Shown here one piece after another: positions 1 to 8,300 of a DNA stretch of 64,000 bases. Where the stretch lies: NCBI GenBank assembly GCA_024401305.1, contig JAKSLI010000004.1, forward strand, positions 21,326 through 85,325, read 5' to 3'. Position numbers and translations under genes: made by a program. Source of the stretch: Bacteroidaceae bacterium. GTDB lineage: Bacteria > Bacteroidota > Bacteroidia > Bacteroidales > Bacteroidaceae. The notes beneath the pieces were generated by a model. The model made no database searches and had not been told where the DNA came from. It saw only the letters and a program-made list of their open reading frames with translations. Each line of letters starts with the position of its first letter. Position 1 is the stretch's first letter.

Positions 1-1
1 C

Positions 2-883
2 AATCCTGCCATGTGGGATCAGACTTCAAACACTTGGAAGAGCTACTACTCAAACTCTCTTCAGGGCGACGGCACTAAGTATGTGCGCCGCTTCACTTAC
101 GCCATGTCTCGCGGTCCTGTCCTTGATGCAGCCGGTGCAAATGCCATCTGGAACATCACCAATGTTACTCGTCCTGATCGTCGTTACCACTATCTTGACC
201 TTGCAGGCAAGTATTATGCAGAGAAGTCTTCTTCCGACCCAGATGTTCAGGCTGGTTTCTCGGAGTATATCAACCGCGTTGACCCCCAGAAGAAGCATGC
301 AGAATGGCATACAGACGATGTGAAGAGCAACATCTATAACTATCTTACAAGCAAGTCGCTCGATGCGGAGATGACTCAGGAGCAGTACAAGAATCTCATG
401 ATATGGCATCGCGGACTAGCCGTTCCTGCCGCTCGCAACACAACGACTGCCGACTTCAAGGCTGGCAAGGAACTTTTCTCGCAGATTGGTTGTGCGCAAT
501 GTCACCGCCCTTCATGGACAACCGGCAAGGATGAGATTCACGACCCGAATCTCCTCTTTGGAAACGACGATATGCCGCGCTATCCAAACCAGAAGATCTG
601 GCCTTACACTGACATGGTTCAGCACCGTCTCTTCATGAAAAACGACCTCCGCACAGGTTGGTGTCGCACAACTCCACTTTGGGGACGCGGACTTGCCAAG
701 AAATGCGGTTCGGGCACAGAACGTCTGCACGACTGCCGCGCACGCAATGTCATTGAGGCTATCATGTGGCATGGTTGCTCTAAGGAAGGTGGCAAGAGTG
801 ACGCTTACGATAGCGTGAAGAAGTTCCGCTCGCTCACAAAGCAGCAGCGAGACCAGGTTGTTTATTTCATTGAATCGGTATAA
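2..883 (+). CDS. Di-haem oxidoreductase-like protein (DUF1111), 3' part
   Basis: The reading frame is open to the left edge, so this is the C-terminal part of a longer protein; an internal ATG at 11 is not taken as the start. A CAQCH haem-binding motif lies near residue 160 of the visible part, and the last 40 residues (EAIMWHGC, then FRSLTKQQRDQVVYFIESV) match the usual end of the DUF1111/thiol oxidoreductase family, a two-haem c-type relative of MauG peroxidases. The other haem site should lie upstream of the window. It would act in the periplasm. The next gene encodes a cytochrome c assembly protein, which supports a c-type cytochrome. The substrate cannot be read from the sequence. Confidence 0.8.
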   Translation, partial: NPAMWDQTSNTWKSYYSNSLQGDGTKYVRRFTYAMSRGPVLDAAGANAIWNITNVTRPDRRYHYLDLAGKYYAEKSSSDPDVQAGFSEYINRVDPQKKHAEWHTDDVKSNIYNYLTSKSLDAEMTQEQYKNLMIWHRGLAVPAARNTTTADFKAGKELFSQIGCAQCHRPSWTTGKDEIHDPNLLFGNDDMPRYPNQKIWPYTDMVQHRLFMKNDLRTGWCRTTPLWGRGLAKKCGSGTERLHDCRARNVIEAIMWHGCSKEGGKSDAYDSVKKFRSLTKQQRDQVVYFIESV

Positions 884-894
884 AGTATTTGACC

Positions 895-926
895 AATCAT
901 ACATCATAAATCAAAAATCATAAATG
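895..926. repeat. ATCATACATCATAAAT-type simple repeat at the ccsBA start
   Basis: A run of near-repeats of the words CATAC, CATAAAT and CAAAAAT fills the gap between the DUF1111 stop and the ATG at 924, and the ATG is part of the last unit. The same word family occurs inside ccsBA (2908-2946) and at the end of the AraC gene (57084-57125). Confidence 0.7.
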
Positions 927-3218
927 AAGAAAACGGTTCTTGCCCTCTACACACTTCTGATAGTATGTATGGCAGCGGCTACGATAATAGAGAAAATGTA
1001 TGGTACAGACTATGTTACCGCCAGCATCTACGGAAGCTGGTGGTTCATGGCGTTATGGGCATCTCTTGCCGTCAGTTCACTTGTGTTCCTTGTATGCAGG
1101 AAGGTTCACAAGCGTCCTTCCGTATTACTGCTTCACCTTGCTTTTGTCGGCATCTTGATAGGCGCTTTCGTAACATATCTTACATCCCAACGCGGCACAA
1201 TCCATCTGCGCATGGATTCCACGGAAGGAGCGCCCAAGGGAATCTCGTCTTTCGTTAGCAATGAAGGCACCTCACAGCCGTTGCCTTTCGCACTAAAGCT
1301 GACCGACTTCCAGGTCGTAAACTATCCCGGCACCGATGCTCCCATGGATTATGTCTCTACCGTAGCCACCGTTCCAACCACCGTCCCCAACGGTTTTGCC
1401 GTTGGTCAAATCGCCCCCGTTCCCGAAGCGTCCGCTTCGGGCATATACTCCATCTCCATGAACAACATCGCCGACATCCAAGGCTACCGCTTCTACCAGT
1501 CAAGCTACGACGAGGACTTGCAAGGCTCTCACATGCTCGTCTATTATGACCCTTACGGCATCGCCATCACCTACACATCCTACGCCCTGCTTCTCATTTC
1601 CATCCTTGCCATTTCCTTCCAGAAGCTTCGCCGCCGCATGCTTATAGCCCTTCTTCTAGCAGTATTCGCCCAGCCCTCCTCACTCTTTGCCACCGTTCCC
1701 GAAGTGTCAACTTCGGGCAAATACTCCCTCTCCCACGACCTTTGCGACATTGCTGTGCTCTACAACGGTCGCATTTGTCCTTTGAACACCGCTGCCACCG
1801 ACTTTGTGCAAAAGCTCTCGGGCAAGTCCTCTTGGGAAGGGCTTTCGGCAGACGAGATTTTCGTTGGTTGGATGATTTATTACGACGAGTGGGAGCGCAA
1901 GCCTATTATAAAGGTTAAGAGCGGAAAGGTGCAGAGCATTATCGGCATCAGCGATTCTTGGGCATCACTTCGCGATTTCTACACGCAGTCTAACGAGTAT
2001 AAGCTTCAGCCGTATCTCAACGATGGCTCTCTCTCTGCTTCCGACCGCAAGGCTATCCGTGAGGCAGACGAGAAAGTCTGCATTGTCAGCATGTTCTACG
2101 CAGGCGAATTTACAAGGATTTTCCCATTGCAAACATCCTCTGCCCAGACTTCCTCCCCTCAAATCCATTGGTACTCACCGGGCAGTACTGACTTGCCGAA
2201 GGATATTCCCGAGAAGGAATTTCAGTTCATAAAGCATTCCATGGACTACCTCGTAGAGGCTATTCTTGCCGGCGACAACGACCGGGCAGAGACACTCATT
2301 GCCAAGTTAAAGAACTACCAAAGTGCCCATGCGCCAATCCCGCAGACACTTGCCATAGAGCGTTTCTACAACAAGCTTCTCTCACAGCGAATGCCGGTGT
2401 TTATCTTCCTTACTCTCAGTCTGTTGCTCTGCATTGCCAGCTTCATTACTCCAAATCACCACCATCCCCAGCGATTTCGTCGCTGGTCTCAAAACCGCAT
2501 TGCGCGTTACGCATTACGCATTGCTCATTACGCCTTGCCCACCGCCATCTTCCTCTACCTGACTCTCTCCATCACACTTCGTTGGATTGTCAGCGGACAT
2601 GTTCCGCTCAGCAATGGCTTTGAGACGATGCAATTCATGGCATGGCTTGTGATTACAATGACGCTTCTAAGCAGCATTACGCATTATTCATTACGCATTA
2701 CGCATTTATCTACCCTCGGACCTTTGGTCTCTTCCTTCGCCATGCTTGTATCCGTATTGGCTTGCGGATCGCCACAGCTCACACCACTTATGCCTGTCTT
2801 GCAGTCGCCGCTGCTTGCCATTCATGTCTTGATGGTGATGATAGCCTACTCGCTCTTCGCCATTCTCACCCTCATCTCCTTGCAAGCGCTGTGTCAAAGT
2901 AAGGCTCAAATCAAAAATCATACATCATACATCAAAAATCATAAATACCTCCTCTTCCCAGCCGTCGCCCTTCTGACCATAGGCATTTTTACCGGCGCAG
3001 TGTGGGCAAATGTTTCGTGGGGACGCTATTGGGGGTGGGATCCTAAGGAGACCTGGGCGCTCATCACACTCATGATTTATGCCATTCCGCTCCATAAGTC
3101 GCTCTTCACCACCAATGTCCGCGCCTACCACATCTACATGATTTTCGCATTCCTTGCCGTCATCATCACCTATTTTGGTGTCAACTTCTTCCTCTCAGGA
3201 ATGCATTCTTACGCATAG
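924..3218 (+). CDS. ccsBA: Cytochrome c biogenesis protein, ResB-CcsA fusion (CcsBA)
   Basis: A 764-residue membrane protein predicted to export haem and attach it to c-type apocytochromes (system II). The N-terminal part has membrane segments at about 5-60 and 210-240 flanking a periplasmic ResB-like region; the C-terminal third is CcsA-like, with several membrane segments and the haem-handling WWD-type motif WGRYWGWDPKETW near residue 699. The histidine in LAIHVLMVMIAYS is a candidate haem ligand. The fused form is typical of Bacteroidetes. It follows the di-haem protein by 40 bp, so the two are probably co-transcribed. The coding region carries at least six short repeat or hairpin sequences normally seen between genes, giving odd low-complexity stretches such as RYALRIAHYAL, THYSLRITHLS and KNHTSYIKNHK. 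The frame stays open through all of them. It ends 2 bp before a convergent gene. Confidence 0.9.
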   Translation: MKKTVLALYTLLIVCMAAATIIEKMYGTDYVTASIYGSWWFMALWASLAVSSLVFLVCRKVHKRPSVLLLHLAFVGILIGAFVTYLTSQRGTIHLRMDSTEGAPKGISSFVSNEGTSQPLPFALKLTDFQVVNYPGTDAPMDYVSTVATVPTTVPNGFAVGQIAPVPEASASGIYSISMNNIADIQGYRFYQSSYDEDLQGSHMLVYYDPYGIAITYTSYALLLISILAISFQKLRRRMLIALLLAVFAQPSSLFATVPEVSTSGKYSLSHDLCDIAVLYNGRICPLNTAATDFVQKLSGKSSWEGLSADEIFVGWMIYYDEWERKPIIKVKSGKVQSIIGISDSWASLRDFYTQSNEYKLQPYLNDGSLSASDRKAIREADEKVCIVSMFYAGEFTRIFPLQTSSAQTSSPQIHWYSPGSTDLPKDIPEKEFQFIKHSMDYLVEAILAGDNDRAETLIAKLKNYQSAHAPIPQTLAIERFYNKLLSQRMPVFIFLTLSLLLCIASFITPNHHHPQRFRRWSQNRIARYALRIAHYALPTAIFLYLTLSITLRWIVSGHVPLSNGFETMQFMAWLVITMTLLSSITHYSLRITHLSTLGPLVSSFAMLVSVLACGSPQLTPLMPVLQSPLLAIHVLMVMIAYSLFAILTLISLQALCQSKAQIKNHTSYIKNHKYLLFPAVALLTIGIFTGAVWANVSWGRYWGWDPKETWALITLMIYAIPLHKSLFTTNVRAYHIYMIFAFLAVIITYFGVNFFLSGMHSYA
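1422..1717. repeat. Two copies of a coding hairpin repeat in ccsBA
   Basis: Positions 1422-1441 and 1698-1717 carry the same 20-bp perfect or near-perfect hairpin, CCCGAAG-x6-CTTCGGG, in the same frame, giving PEASASG and PEVSTSG. A third unrelated hairpin (CCAACGG/CCGTTGG) is at 1387-1405 and a fourth (CCAGCGA/TCGCTGG) at 2468-2486. All lie in the coding region. Confidence 0.75.
2503..2708. repeat. Two ATTACGC-repeat inserts in ccsBA
   Basis: Runs of the word ATTACGC(A) occur at about 2503-2538 and 2678-2708. They are translated as RYALRIAHYAL and THYSLRITHLS. Such runs normally sit between genes in this group. Confidence 0.75.
2908..2946. repeat. CATACATCATACAT repeat inside ccsBA
   Basis: A stretch of CATAC/CAAAAAT words is translated as IKNHTSYIKNHK. 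The same words precede the gene at 895-926, and the identical peptide KNHTSYIKNHK ends the AraC protein at 57084-57962. Confidence 0.8.
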
Positions 3219-3220
3219 TT

Positions 3221-4078
3221 TTACTTCAATTCGTCGAGCCAAATCTTCAAGTCTTGCATCATCTCCTTCTTGTAGCGGAAGAAATTGCCGCAGCCCCAGC
3301 CGTGACCGCCGGAAGGATATACATGCATGGAAGCCTTCACCTTAGCCTTCTTCAGTGCGAGGTAATACTCCGCAGAGTTTGCTGGTGGCACGAGGAAATC
3401 ATCGTCCGAGAGAAGGATAATGGCAGGAGGAGTCTGTGCAGTAACCTGAAGGTGGTTGCTGTATTCTCGTTCCTGCTCTTCCGTAGCGTTCTCGCCAAGG
3501 AAGCAGTTGTGGGAGTCCATGTGAGTGATGGACTTGTCCATCGAAATCACCGGATAGAACAGAATCTGGAAGTTAGGGCGAGTGGCTTCATCGTTGTGAG
3601 TGGCTATTGTTGAAGCTAGGTGACCGCCAGCCGATGAACCCATAATGCCAATCTTTGTCGCGTCGATGTTCCATTTCTCAGCGTTGGCACGGATGAGTCG
3701 CATAGCCTCTGTAGCGTCGCTCATTGGCACCTCCTTATTACCGTTCGGCATACGATAGCTGAGTACGATGGTTGCTATGCCTTGTGGCACAAGTTCTGCT
3801 GCCCACAAGTGGCCTTCCTGACTGATGGAAAGCATTCTGTAGCCGCCGCCCGGAACAACGAGGATAGCCTTGCCGTTAGCCTTGTCCTTCTCAGGCAGAT
3901 AGACGCGGATGCTTGGCTTGAAGTTACGCTGCTTGTCGTCCCATGGCTGATGGTCGATGCCGTTCGTGTTAGGCAGACCGTTCTGCCAAAGGTCGATGTC
4001 AAAACTTTCTGGAAGCTGCTGTGCGAAGCTGCAAAGAGCCGTTGCCAGCATGAAGAGTACGATGGAAATTTTTCGCAT
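3221..4078 (-). CDS. Secreted alpha/beta-hydrolase esterase
   Basis: A 285-residue protein with a signal peptide (MRKISIVLFMLATALCSFAQ). It has the pattern of the esterase/lipase group that includes acetyl-xylan-type esterases: oxyanion segment VPGGGYR, nucleophile elbow GSSAGGH, aspartate in SDDDFLVPP and histidine in SGGHGWG. It would remove acyl groups from a carbohydrate in the periplasm or outside the cell; the exact substrate is not visible. It converges on ccsBA with a 2-bp gap and follows the DUF3667 gene on the same strand with 26 bp between them. Confidence 0.85.
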   Translation of the reverse strand: MRKISIVLFMLATALCSFAQQLPESFDIDLWQNGLPNTNGIDHQPWDDKQRNFKPSIRVYLPEKDKANGKAILVVPGGGYRMLSISQEGHLWAAELVPQGIATIVLSYRMPNGNKEVPMSDATEAMRLIRANAEKWNIDATKIGIMGSSAGGHLASTIATHNDEATRPNFQILFYPVISMDKSITHMDSHNCFLGENATEEQEREYSNHLQVTAQTPPAIILLSDDDFLVPPANSAEYYLALKKAKVKASMHVYPSGGHGWGCGNFFRYKKEMMQDLKIWLDELK

Positions 4079-4104
4079 GATAGGTTATGTTTTATTGTTG
4101 ATTA

Positions 4105-4986
4105 CTATTTTACTGCGTCTATGCCATAGAATATTCCGAAGAAGATGATGATGATGACTGCTAAAAGTGCCAATCCGAGGATGAAGGCAAGTGTTGTGGT
4201 CAGAATGCTGCGCCACCACTTCATCTCATACAGCTGCTTGTATATCCAGATCATAACGAACAGTTTGCAGAGCGGAGCATAGTCTGATACAGCCGAAGCA
4301 AAGAACCCGATCTTGCCCAATAGCAAGAAGACGAACGACAGTATCATACTCACGCAGTTGTAGTAGATGAGCGTGTAGAAATGTTCTGCCAGATTGAGCC
4401 TTTCTATTGGAGAACCTTCCCTGCCAATGCGGTGCCGACGGAATATGAGCCAGAAGGGAACCACCAGGACGAAAGCTAGCAGCAACGCCGATATCACCTT
4501 GTTGTTGAGCAGTGTTGCCAGCAGATGCAATGCGCTGATGAGCGATGGCGAATGAACTTTCTCCATCAGGAAATCATCATCTATGTGTCCAATCAGTTCA
4601 CTGCTGTCAACGAATAGCGAGATGAGAACGAAGATTGCCACCAGTCGGACAAGCATGTGTATAGGTTTGAAGTAGCGTGTTCTCTTGCCCGTCAGGTAGT
4701 CGTACACCACATAGCCCGGTCGCCACAGCAGGTCGCGGCAAGTGCGGAAGAAGATGTCGTCGCCGGCAAGGAAACCGGCAATGACATTGCTTATCGATTC
4801 ACGCACATTGATGCGCTTTATTGATGCAGGCTGACCACATTTCGGGCAGAACGCGCCGGAGAATTGCTCGCCGCAGTTCTTGCATTCCACATCCACCTGA
4901 CCTTTCGGCAGATGCTTCTCTATCGGAAAACCTTCCCGCTGCCGCTCCCGCAGTTTACTGACAGTATTGTGTATCTTCTTGATCAT
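4105..4986 (-). CDS. DUF3667 membrane protein with zinc ribbon
   Basis: A 293-residue protein. Residues 35-53 form a four-cysteine zinc ribbon (CKNCGEQFSGAFCPKCGQ). After it come the features of the DUF3667 family: a WRPG motif, then YLTGKRTRYFKPI just before the first membrane helix, and about five hydrophobic segments up to the C-terminus. The family is widespread in Bacteroidetes and its role is unknown; a cytosolic zinc-binding head on an inner-membrane anchor is what the sequence shows. A simple repeat separates it from the upstream aldo/keto reductase gene. Confidence 0.85.
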   Translation of the reverse strand: MIKKIHNTVSKLRERQREGFPIEKHLPKGQVDVECKNCGEQFSGAFCPKCGQPASIKRINVRESISNVIAGFLAGDDIFFRTCRDLLWRPGYVVYDYLTGKRTRYFKPIHMLVRLVAIFVLISLFVDSSELIGHIDDDFLMEKVHSPSLISALHLLATLLNNKVISALLLAFVLVVPFWLIFRRHRIGREGSPIERLNLAEHFYTLIYYNCVSMILSFVFLLLGKIGFFASAVSDYAPLCKLFVMIWIYKQLYEMKWWRSILTTTLAFILGLALLAVIIIIFFGIFYGIDAVK

Positions 4987-4995
4987 GTTCGTTAT

Positions 4996-5036
4996 TATTT
5001 TTACCTCTTACCTCTTACCTTTTACCTCTTACCAAG
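4996..5036. repeat. TTACCTCTTACC tandem repeat
   Basis: About four units of the 10-bp word TTTTACCTC/CTTACCTC. The stop codon of the aldo/keto reductase gene (5029-5031) lies inside the run. Confidence 0.8.
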
Positions 5037-5829
5037 GGAAAGTCTCCGGGTCGTTGTCCTTGTTTGATCGGAGGTTGATGTTCAGCGCATTGATAGCCTC
5101 CATGTCCTCGTTAGAGAGTTTGAAGGTCATGATTTCGAGATTCTCCTTGAAATGGTTCGGCTTTGCACGAGGAATGGTTATGAGGTCGCGCTGAATGAGC
5201 CAACGGAGAACAATCTGCGATGGCGTCTTGCCATGCTTCTGCGCAAGACCTTGGATAGTACTGTTTCCCACAACATCTATGTCGCCCTGTCCGAAAGGTC
5301 CCCACGCCTGCACCTTGATGCCAAGCGAGTGGTTGTAGGCAATGTTTTCCACCTGCGACATCAGCGGATGAACCTCAATCTGATTGATCAGCGGACGCAC
5401 CTTCGCATATTCCAGAAGGTCCTCCAGGTGGTGGCGGTTGAAGTTGCTCACGCCCAGATGCTTCACCTTGCCCTGTGCCACATAGTCCTCCATTATCTGC
5501 CAAGTCTTCTTCACGCAGTCCTTCACAGGCCAGTGGATGAGCAACAGGTCGAGATAGTCCGTCTGTAGCTTTCGCAGACTCTCGTCAATAGACTGTCGGA
5601 TGGTTGCTTCGTTCTCGCGCATGATGTTCGTCGCCACCTTCGTAGTGAGGAATATCTCTTCGCGAGGCACACCACTGAGCTTTATTCCCGTGCCCACTTC
5701 CAGTTCGTTCTCGTAGCCTTGGGCAGTGTCTATCAGTCGGAAACCCGCCTCAAGTGCAAGCTTCACATTGTTTATCGCAGTTTCATCGCGCAGAGTCCAG
5801 GTGCCTACGCCAAGTTGAGGTATTGTCAT
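5029..5829 (-). CDS. Aldo/keto reductase
   Basis: A 266-residue cytosolic NADPH-dependent carbonyl reductase of the 2,5-diketo-gluconate reductase-like group. The catalytic tetrad is visible: Asp and Tyr in DTAQGYENE, Lys in FLTTKV and His in LLIHWP. The usual C-terminal cofactor segment is present (IPRAKPNHFKENLEI). The start MTIPQLGVGTW lacks only the short first strand found in longer members. A TAATTTTG promoter lies 59 bp upstream. The substrate cannot be assigned. Confidence 0.9.
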   Translation of the reverse strand: MTIPQLGVGTWTLRDETAINNVKLALEAGFRLIDTAQGYENELEVGTGIKLSGVPREEIFLTTKVATNIMRENEATIRQSIDESLRKLQTDYLDLLLIHWPVKDCVKKTWQIMEDYVAQGKVKHLGVSNFNRHHLEDLLEYAKVRPLINQIEVHPLMSQVENIAYNHSLGIKVQAWGPFGQGDIDVVGNSTIQGLAQKHGKTPSQIVLRWLIQRDLITIPRAKPNHFKENLEIMTFKLSNEDMEAINALNINLRSNKDNDPETFPW

Positions 5830-5887
5830 GTTAGTATAAGGTTTTTTGTTTTGATAAGGTGCAAATAGTTAGTGCATATAGCGAGTG

Positions 5888-5895
5888 CAAAATTA
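5888..5895 (-). promoter_or_regulatory. Bacteroidetes -7 promoter element of the aldo/keto reductase gene
   Basis: TAATTTTG on the minus strand followed by CA, the usual Bacteroidetes -7 box. It would give a leader of about 50 nt. Confidence 0.6.
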
Positions 5896-6092
5896 AACTT
5901 TTTTTCTGAAACAAAGTCATAATCCGAAGAAAATGTGGATGTTTGTTTTTTGTTCGTTCGTGATTTAGTTACAAACCGTAAGTTCGCCATACCGCAAGAT
6001 TTCAACTCAGAAAAGTTTCCAAGGAAACAATATAGCGATTTGGCACAAAACTTATAAACCGCAGATTAAACCAAATTCACGCAGATTGGCTT

Positions 6093-6165
6093 TACCTTCT
6101 TCCTTCGCGACTCGGCATAGTAGAAGCAAGCTTCACTCTGCTCTCGCTGCTCAGTCAGTTGAACC
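6093..6165. repeat. Dispersed ~70-bp repeat, copy 1
   Basis: This gene-free stretch contains a ~70-bp sequence (CGCGACTCGGCATAGT, then TTCACTCTGC, then TCGCTGC, then GTCAGTTGA) that recurs in the same orientation at 43395-43463. The rest of the 5896-6216 gap shows nothing I recognise. Confidence 0.8.
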
Positions 6166-6216
6166 AAAGGTTTATGTGCCTAACTGTATATCATTGCCAA
6201 AACTAAACTATAATAT

Positions 6217-6256
6217 AAAACGCTCAATTCCGAAAAGATGGAACTGAGCGTTTTTG
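6217..6256 (-). terminator. Terminator after the PNGase F-like gene
   Basis: Hairpin AACGCTCAGTTCC / GGAATTGAGCGTT with one mismatch, followed by TTTTATATT on the minus strand, 10 bp past the stop. Confidence 0.75.
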
Positions 6257-6266
6257 TTTGCATTAT

Positions 6267-7556
6267 CTATTTCCCGTAAATAACCTTCTTGTTGTTTCGG
6301 ATATAGATTCGGTTTGGCTCTGGATTTGTGACTGTTCTGCCGGTAAGATCCTTGAAGCAGTCTTTACTGGGAGATGTGGTGGGATGCTCGGTAATACCGG
6401 ATGTTGCCTGCTCAAGTCCGAAGAGTGTGGCTGAGACATAGTAGTTTGCAACGTAAGCAGCATTCGGAACCGTGCGGTTTGAGACGTATTCCTCAAGGTC
6501 TATGTCTATGTTCCACTTGCCTCCAGCAGGAAGGTTCTCCACATACCACCAATGTACGTTGGCTGGCTTTCCCGGTCCCCATCCCGCACGGTCATACTGG
6601 TAGGTTCCTGCTTGCGAATAGTTGTCGTCGTTCTTTTCCCAGATGAGTCCCGTCTGCTCGGCTTGTTCGCCATGGAGACGGATGGCGTAAGTGTTGATGT
6701 CAAATTCGGCGGGGTTGTTGACCTCATATCCAGCCCTGTTTGGGAAATATGGCATGACAGTGGCGTAATTGTCGCCAGCCTCGTTTATTGCCTCCTGACC
6801 ATGACCTGTGAAGCATACACGAAGCCAGCCTGAATGAACATTCTCTGGTATGTCAATCTCGCGTTTTCCCAAACGCTCGTCAGCTTCTATGCTGTGACCT
6901 TTCACACCGTAAGCCCATGCTCGGTAGCCATTGTTGCCATTGCGGAAAGAGTCATAGACCTGTGCGGTATAGACTACGGGACCATCGTCTGGCGTGCCTT
7001 CGTAAAGATGGAAGATGAGGGTTGCTGCGTGGGCTTTCTTTTCTGTTGCGTCAAAGCCGCCATAATAGATCCTGAATTTCGTGCCATCCGGGTTCTGTAG
7101 AAGTGGAAGGAATTCCGTGACATCAAAATAATATGCCTTTGACCAGAGAGAATTGAAACTGCCACCGTATGGAGTTACAACACGCGATATCTCATACCAG
7201 AGGCCGTCTTTTGGATTGAACACTTGTATCTCGGTCAACATGTCCCAATCAGCAGGACGTGGAGCGCCACTCATCCTGTATTGTAGGAAGCATTTCCTGT
7301 ATGTCTTGTCGGTAGGGAATTTCAGCGTGAATGGATAATCGTTTTCCGGGCTCCATCCGAAGAACTCGAGACGCATCTTCTCGCTTTCCACTTTGTCGTG
7401 TTCTGCTTTGAGATCGACAGGACATTCAGCAGGAATGTACCAACCGCGTCGTTCTGTAAGATGTATTGTGCTTGCATCAACAACACTTTGTGCCGACACT
7501 ATAGTGCTGACTGCCAATGAGGTAGCAAGCATGAAAGCTGATCTTAGGATATTCAT
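6267..7556 (-). CDS. Secreted PNGase F-like peptide:N-glycosidase with C-terminal sorting tag
   Basis: A 429-residue secreted protein with signal peptide ending SAQ. Two consecutive stretches resemble flavobacterial PNGase F: LWYEISRVVTPY ... YYFDVTEFLPLL ... EGTPD in the first half and QYDRAGWGPGKP in the second. PNGase F cleaves N-glycans from asparagine. By alignment from memory, the essential Asp corresponds to D105 (PADWD) and the second acid to E284 (NPAEFD); the third acidic residue, in the IYTETW segment of PNGase F, seems to be replaced (IYYGGF). Residues 400-429 form a short type IX-like tag (DLTGRTV, then IYIRNNKKVI). It lies 12 bp after the Cys-rich protein gene with no promoter between them, and may share its transcript with the radical SAM gene. 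Catalytic activity on N-glycans is inference. Confidence 0.75.
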   Translation of the reverse strand: MNILRSAFMLATSLAVSTIVSAQSVVDASTIHLTERRGWYIPAECPVDLKAEHDKVESEKMRLEFFGWSPENDYPFTLKFPTDKTYRKCFLQYRMSGAPRPADWDMLTEIQVFNPKDGLWYEISRVVTPYGGSFNSLWSKAYYFDVTEFLPLLQNPDGTKFRIYYGGFDATEKKAHAATLIFHLYEGTPDDGPVVYTAQVYDSFRNGNNGYRAWAYGVKGHSIEADERLGKREIDIPENVHSGWLRVCFTGHGQEAINEAGDNYATVMPYFPNRAGYEVNNPAEFDINTYAIRLHGEQAEQTGLIWEKNDDNYSQAGTYQYDRAGWGPGKPANVHWWYVENLPAGGKWNIDIDLEEYVSNRTVPNAAYVANYYVSATLFGLEQATSGITEHPTTSPSKDCFKDLTGRTVTNPEPNRIYIRNNKKVIYGK

Positions 7557-7568
7557 TTTTTCTTTTGT

Positions 7569-8117
7569 CTATTCCTTAATCATCCTTGGCACATCGCCTT
7601 CCAGCTTTATTATCTCTCCGGAATCTGCTGGATTGACCATCTCCTTGCATACGTTGGCGTCGGTAGTGTCGCGAGGCATTTCGCCCAAGACCTGGTTGAC
7701 TTCGTTTGTGTCGATTGCCACTTCGCCTTCCAGACGCCCGCGTTCCATGTTTCCGTTGGTCTGGAAAAGATTGCAGCTGCTCAAGGCTGTGACTCCCATC
7801 GCTGCTGCGGCTGCTACGGCTGCTGCCTTCAGTGCGGAGTGCTTCTTCTTGGTGTTGGAATCCTGCGTAGCTATGTCCTCGTTCTCTGCCTCCTTGTAGC
7901 GCTTGAATGCTTCGAAGTCAACAGTGAGTCCGGCTGCCTTTCGCTTGCGAATTTCTTCTGTGAGATACGCCAACTCTTGCTCGCAAGCAGGGCATGTTCC
8001 TGTGCATTCGCCTTGGAATGTACACTCACGGGTGTTGTAGTCAATGTCGTTAGCAGCTGCTATCTGCTTGCGGATGTCCTTCAAGACTTCGCACTTTGCT
8101 TTGCCTGGATTCTTCAT
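7569..8117 (-). CDS. Cys-rich protein with internal lipobox, radical SAM-associated
   Basis: A 182-residue protein in three parts. Residues 1-80 contain C9, C32, C38, C42 and C45, the last three in the order CX3CX2C (CTGTCPAC), followed by a charged helix; this looks like a metal or Fe-S site. Residues 96-112 are an alanine-rich hydrophobic segment ending in a lipobox-like LSSC (C115). Residues 118-182 are acidic and contain two LEG-E/D-V motifs and one more Cys. I recall similar Cys domains in Bacteroidales and Clostridia but know no function. The radical SAM activase gene is upstream on the same strand with only a repeat between, and the PNGase F-like gene follows by 12 bp. The protein may be a substrate, partner or cluster carrier of the activase. 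Confidence 0.7.
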   Translation of the reverse strand: MKNPGKAKCEVLKDIRKQIAAANDIDYNTRECTFQGECTGTCPACEQELAYLTEEIRKRKAAGLTVDFEAFKRYKEAENEDIATQDSNTKKKHSALKAAAVAAAAAMGVTALSSCNLFQTNGNMERGRLEGEVAIDTNEVNQVLGEMPRDTTDANVCKEMVNPADSGEIIKLEGDVPRMIKE

Positions 8118-8149
8118 ATATTTGGTTATTAAAGATTGTATTTTAATTA

Positions 8150-8278
8150 AACGCGGGTTGCACGAGTTACACGAATTCTTTAATTCTTATAGTCTTTAAA
8201 AGTTTTCACAAGTTTTCTTTGCTAGAATGAGCCTTTTATAAACTATAAAAACTCGTGATACTAGTGAAACCCGTGTTA
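8150..8278. repeat. MITE-like repeat family 1, copy 1
   Basis: About 128 bp with imperfect terminal inverted repeats (AACGCGGGTTGCACGAGT at the left, ACTAGTGAAACCCGTGTT at the right). A near-identical copy lies in reverse orientation at 21803-21935, including the core TCTTTAAAAGTTTTCACAAG. It encodes nothing. It separates the radical SAM gene from the Cys-rich gene. Confidence 0.85.
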
Positions 8279-8300
8279 GAAAATCATACTGTATATGGTG

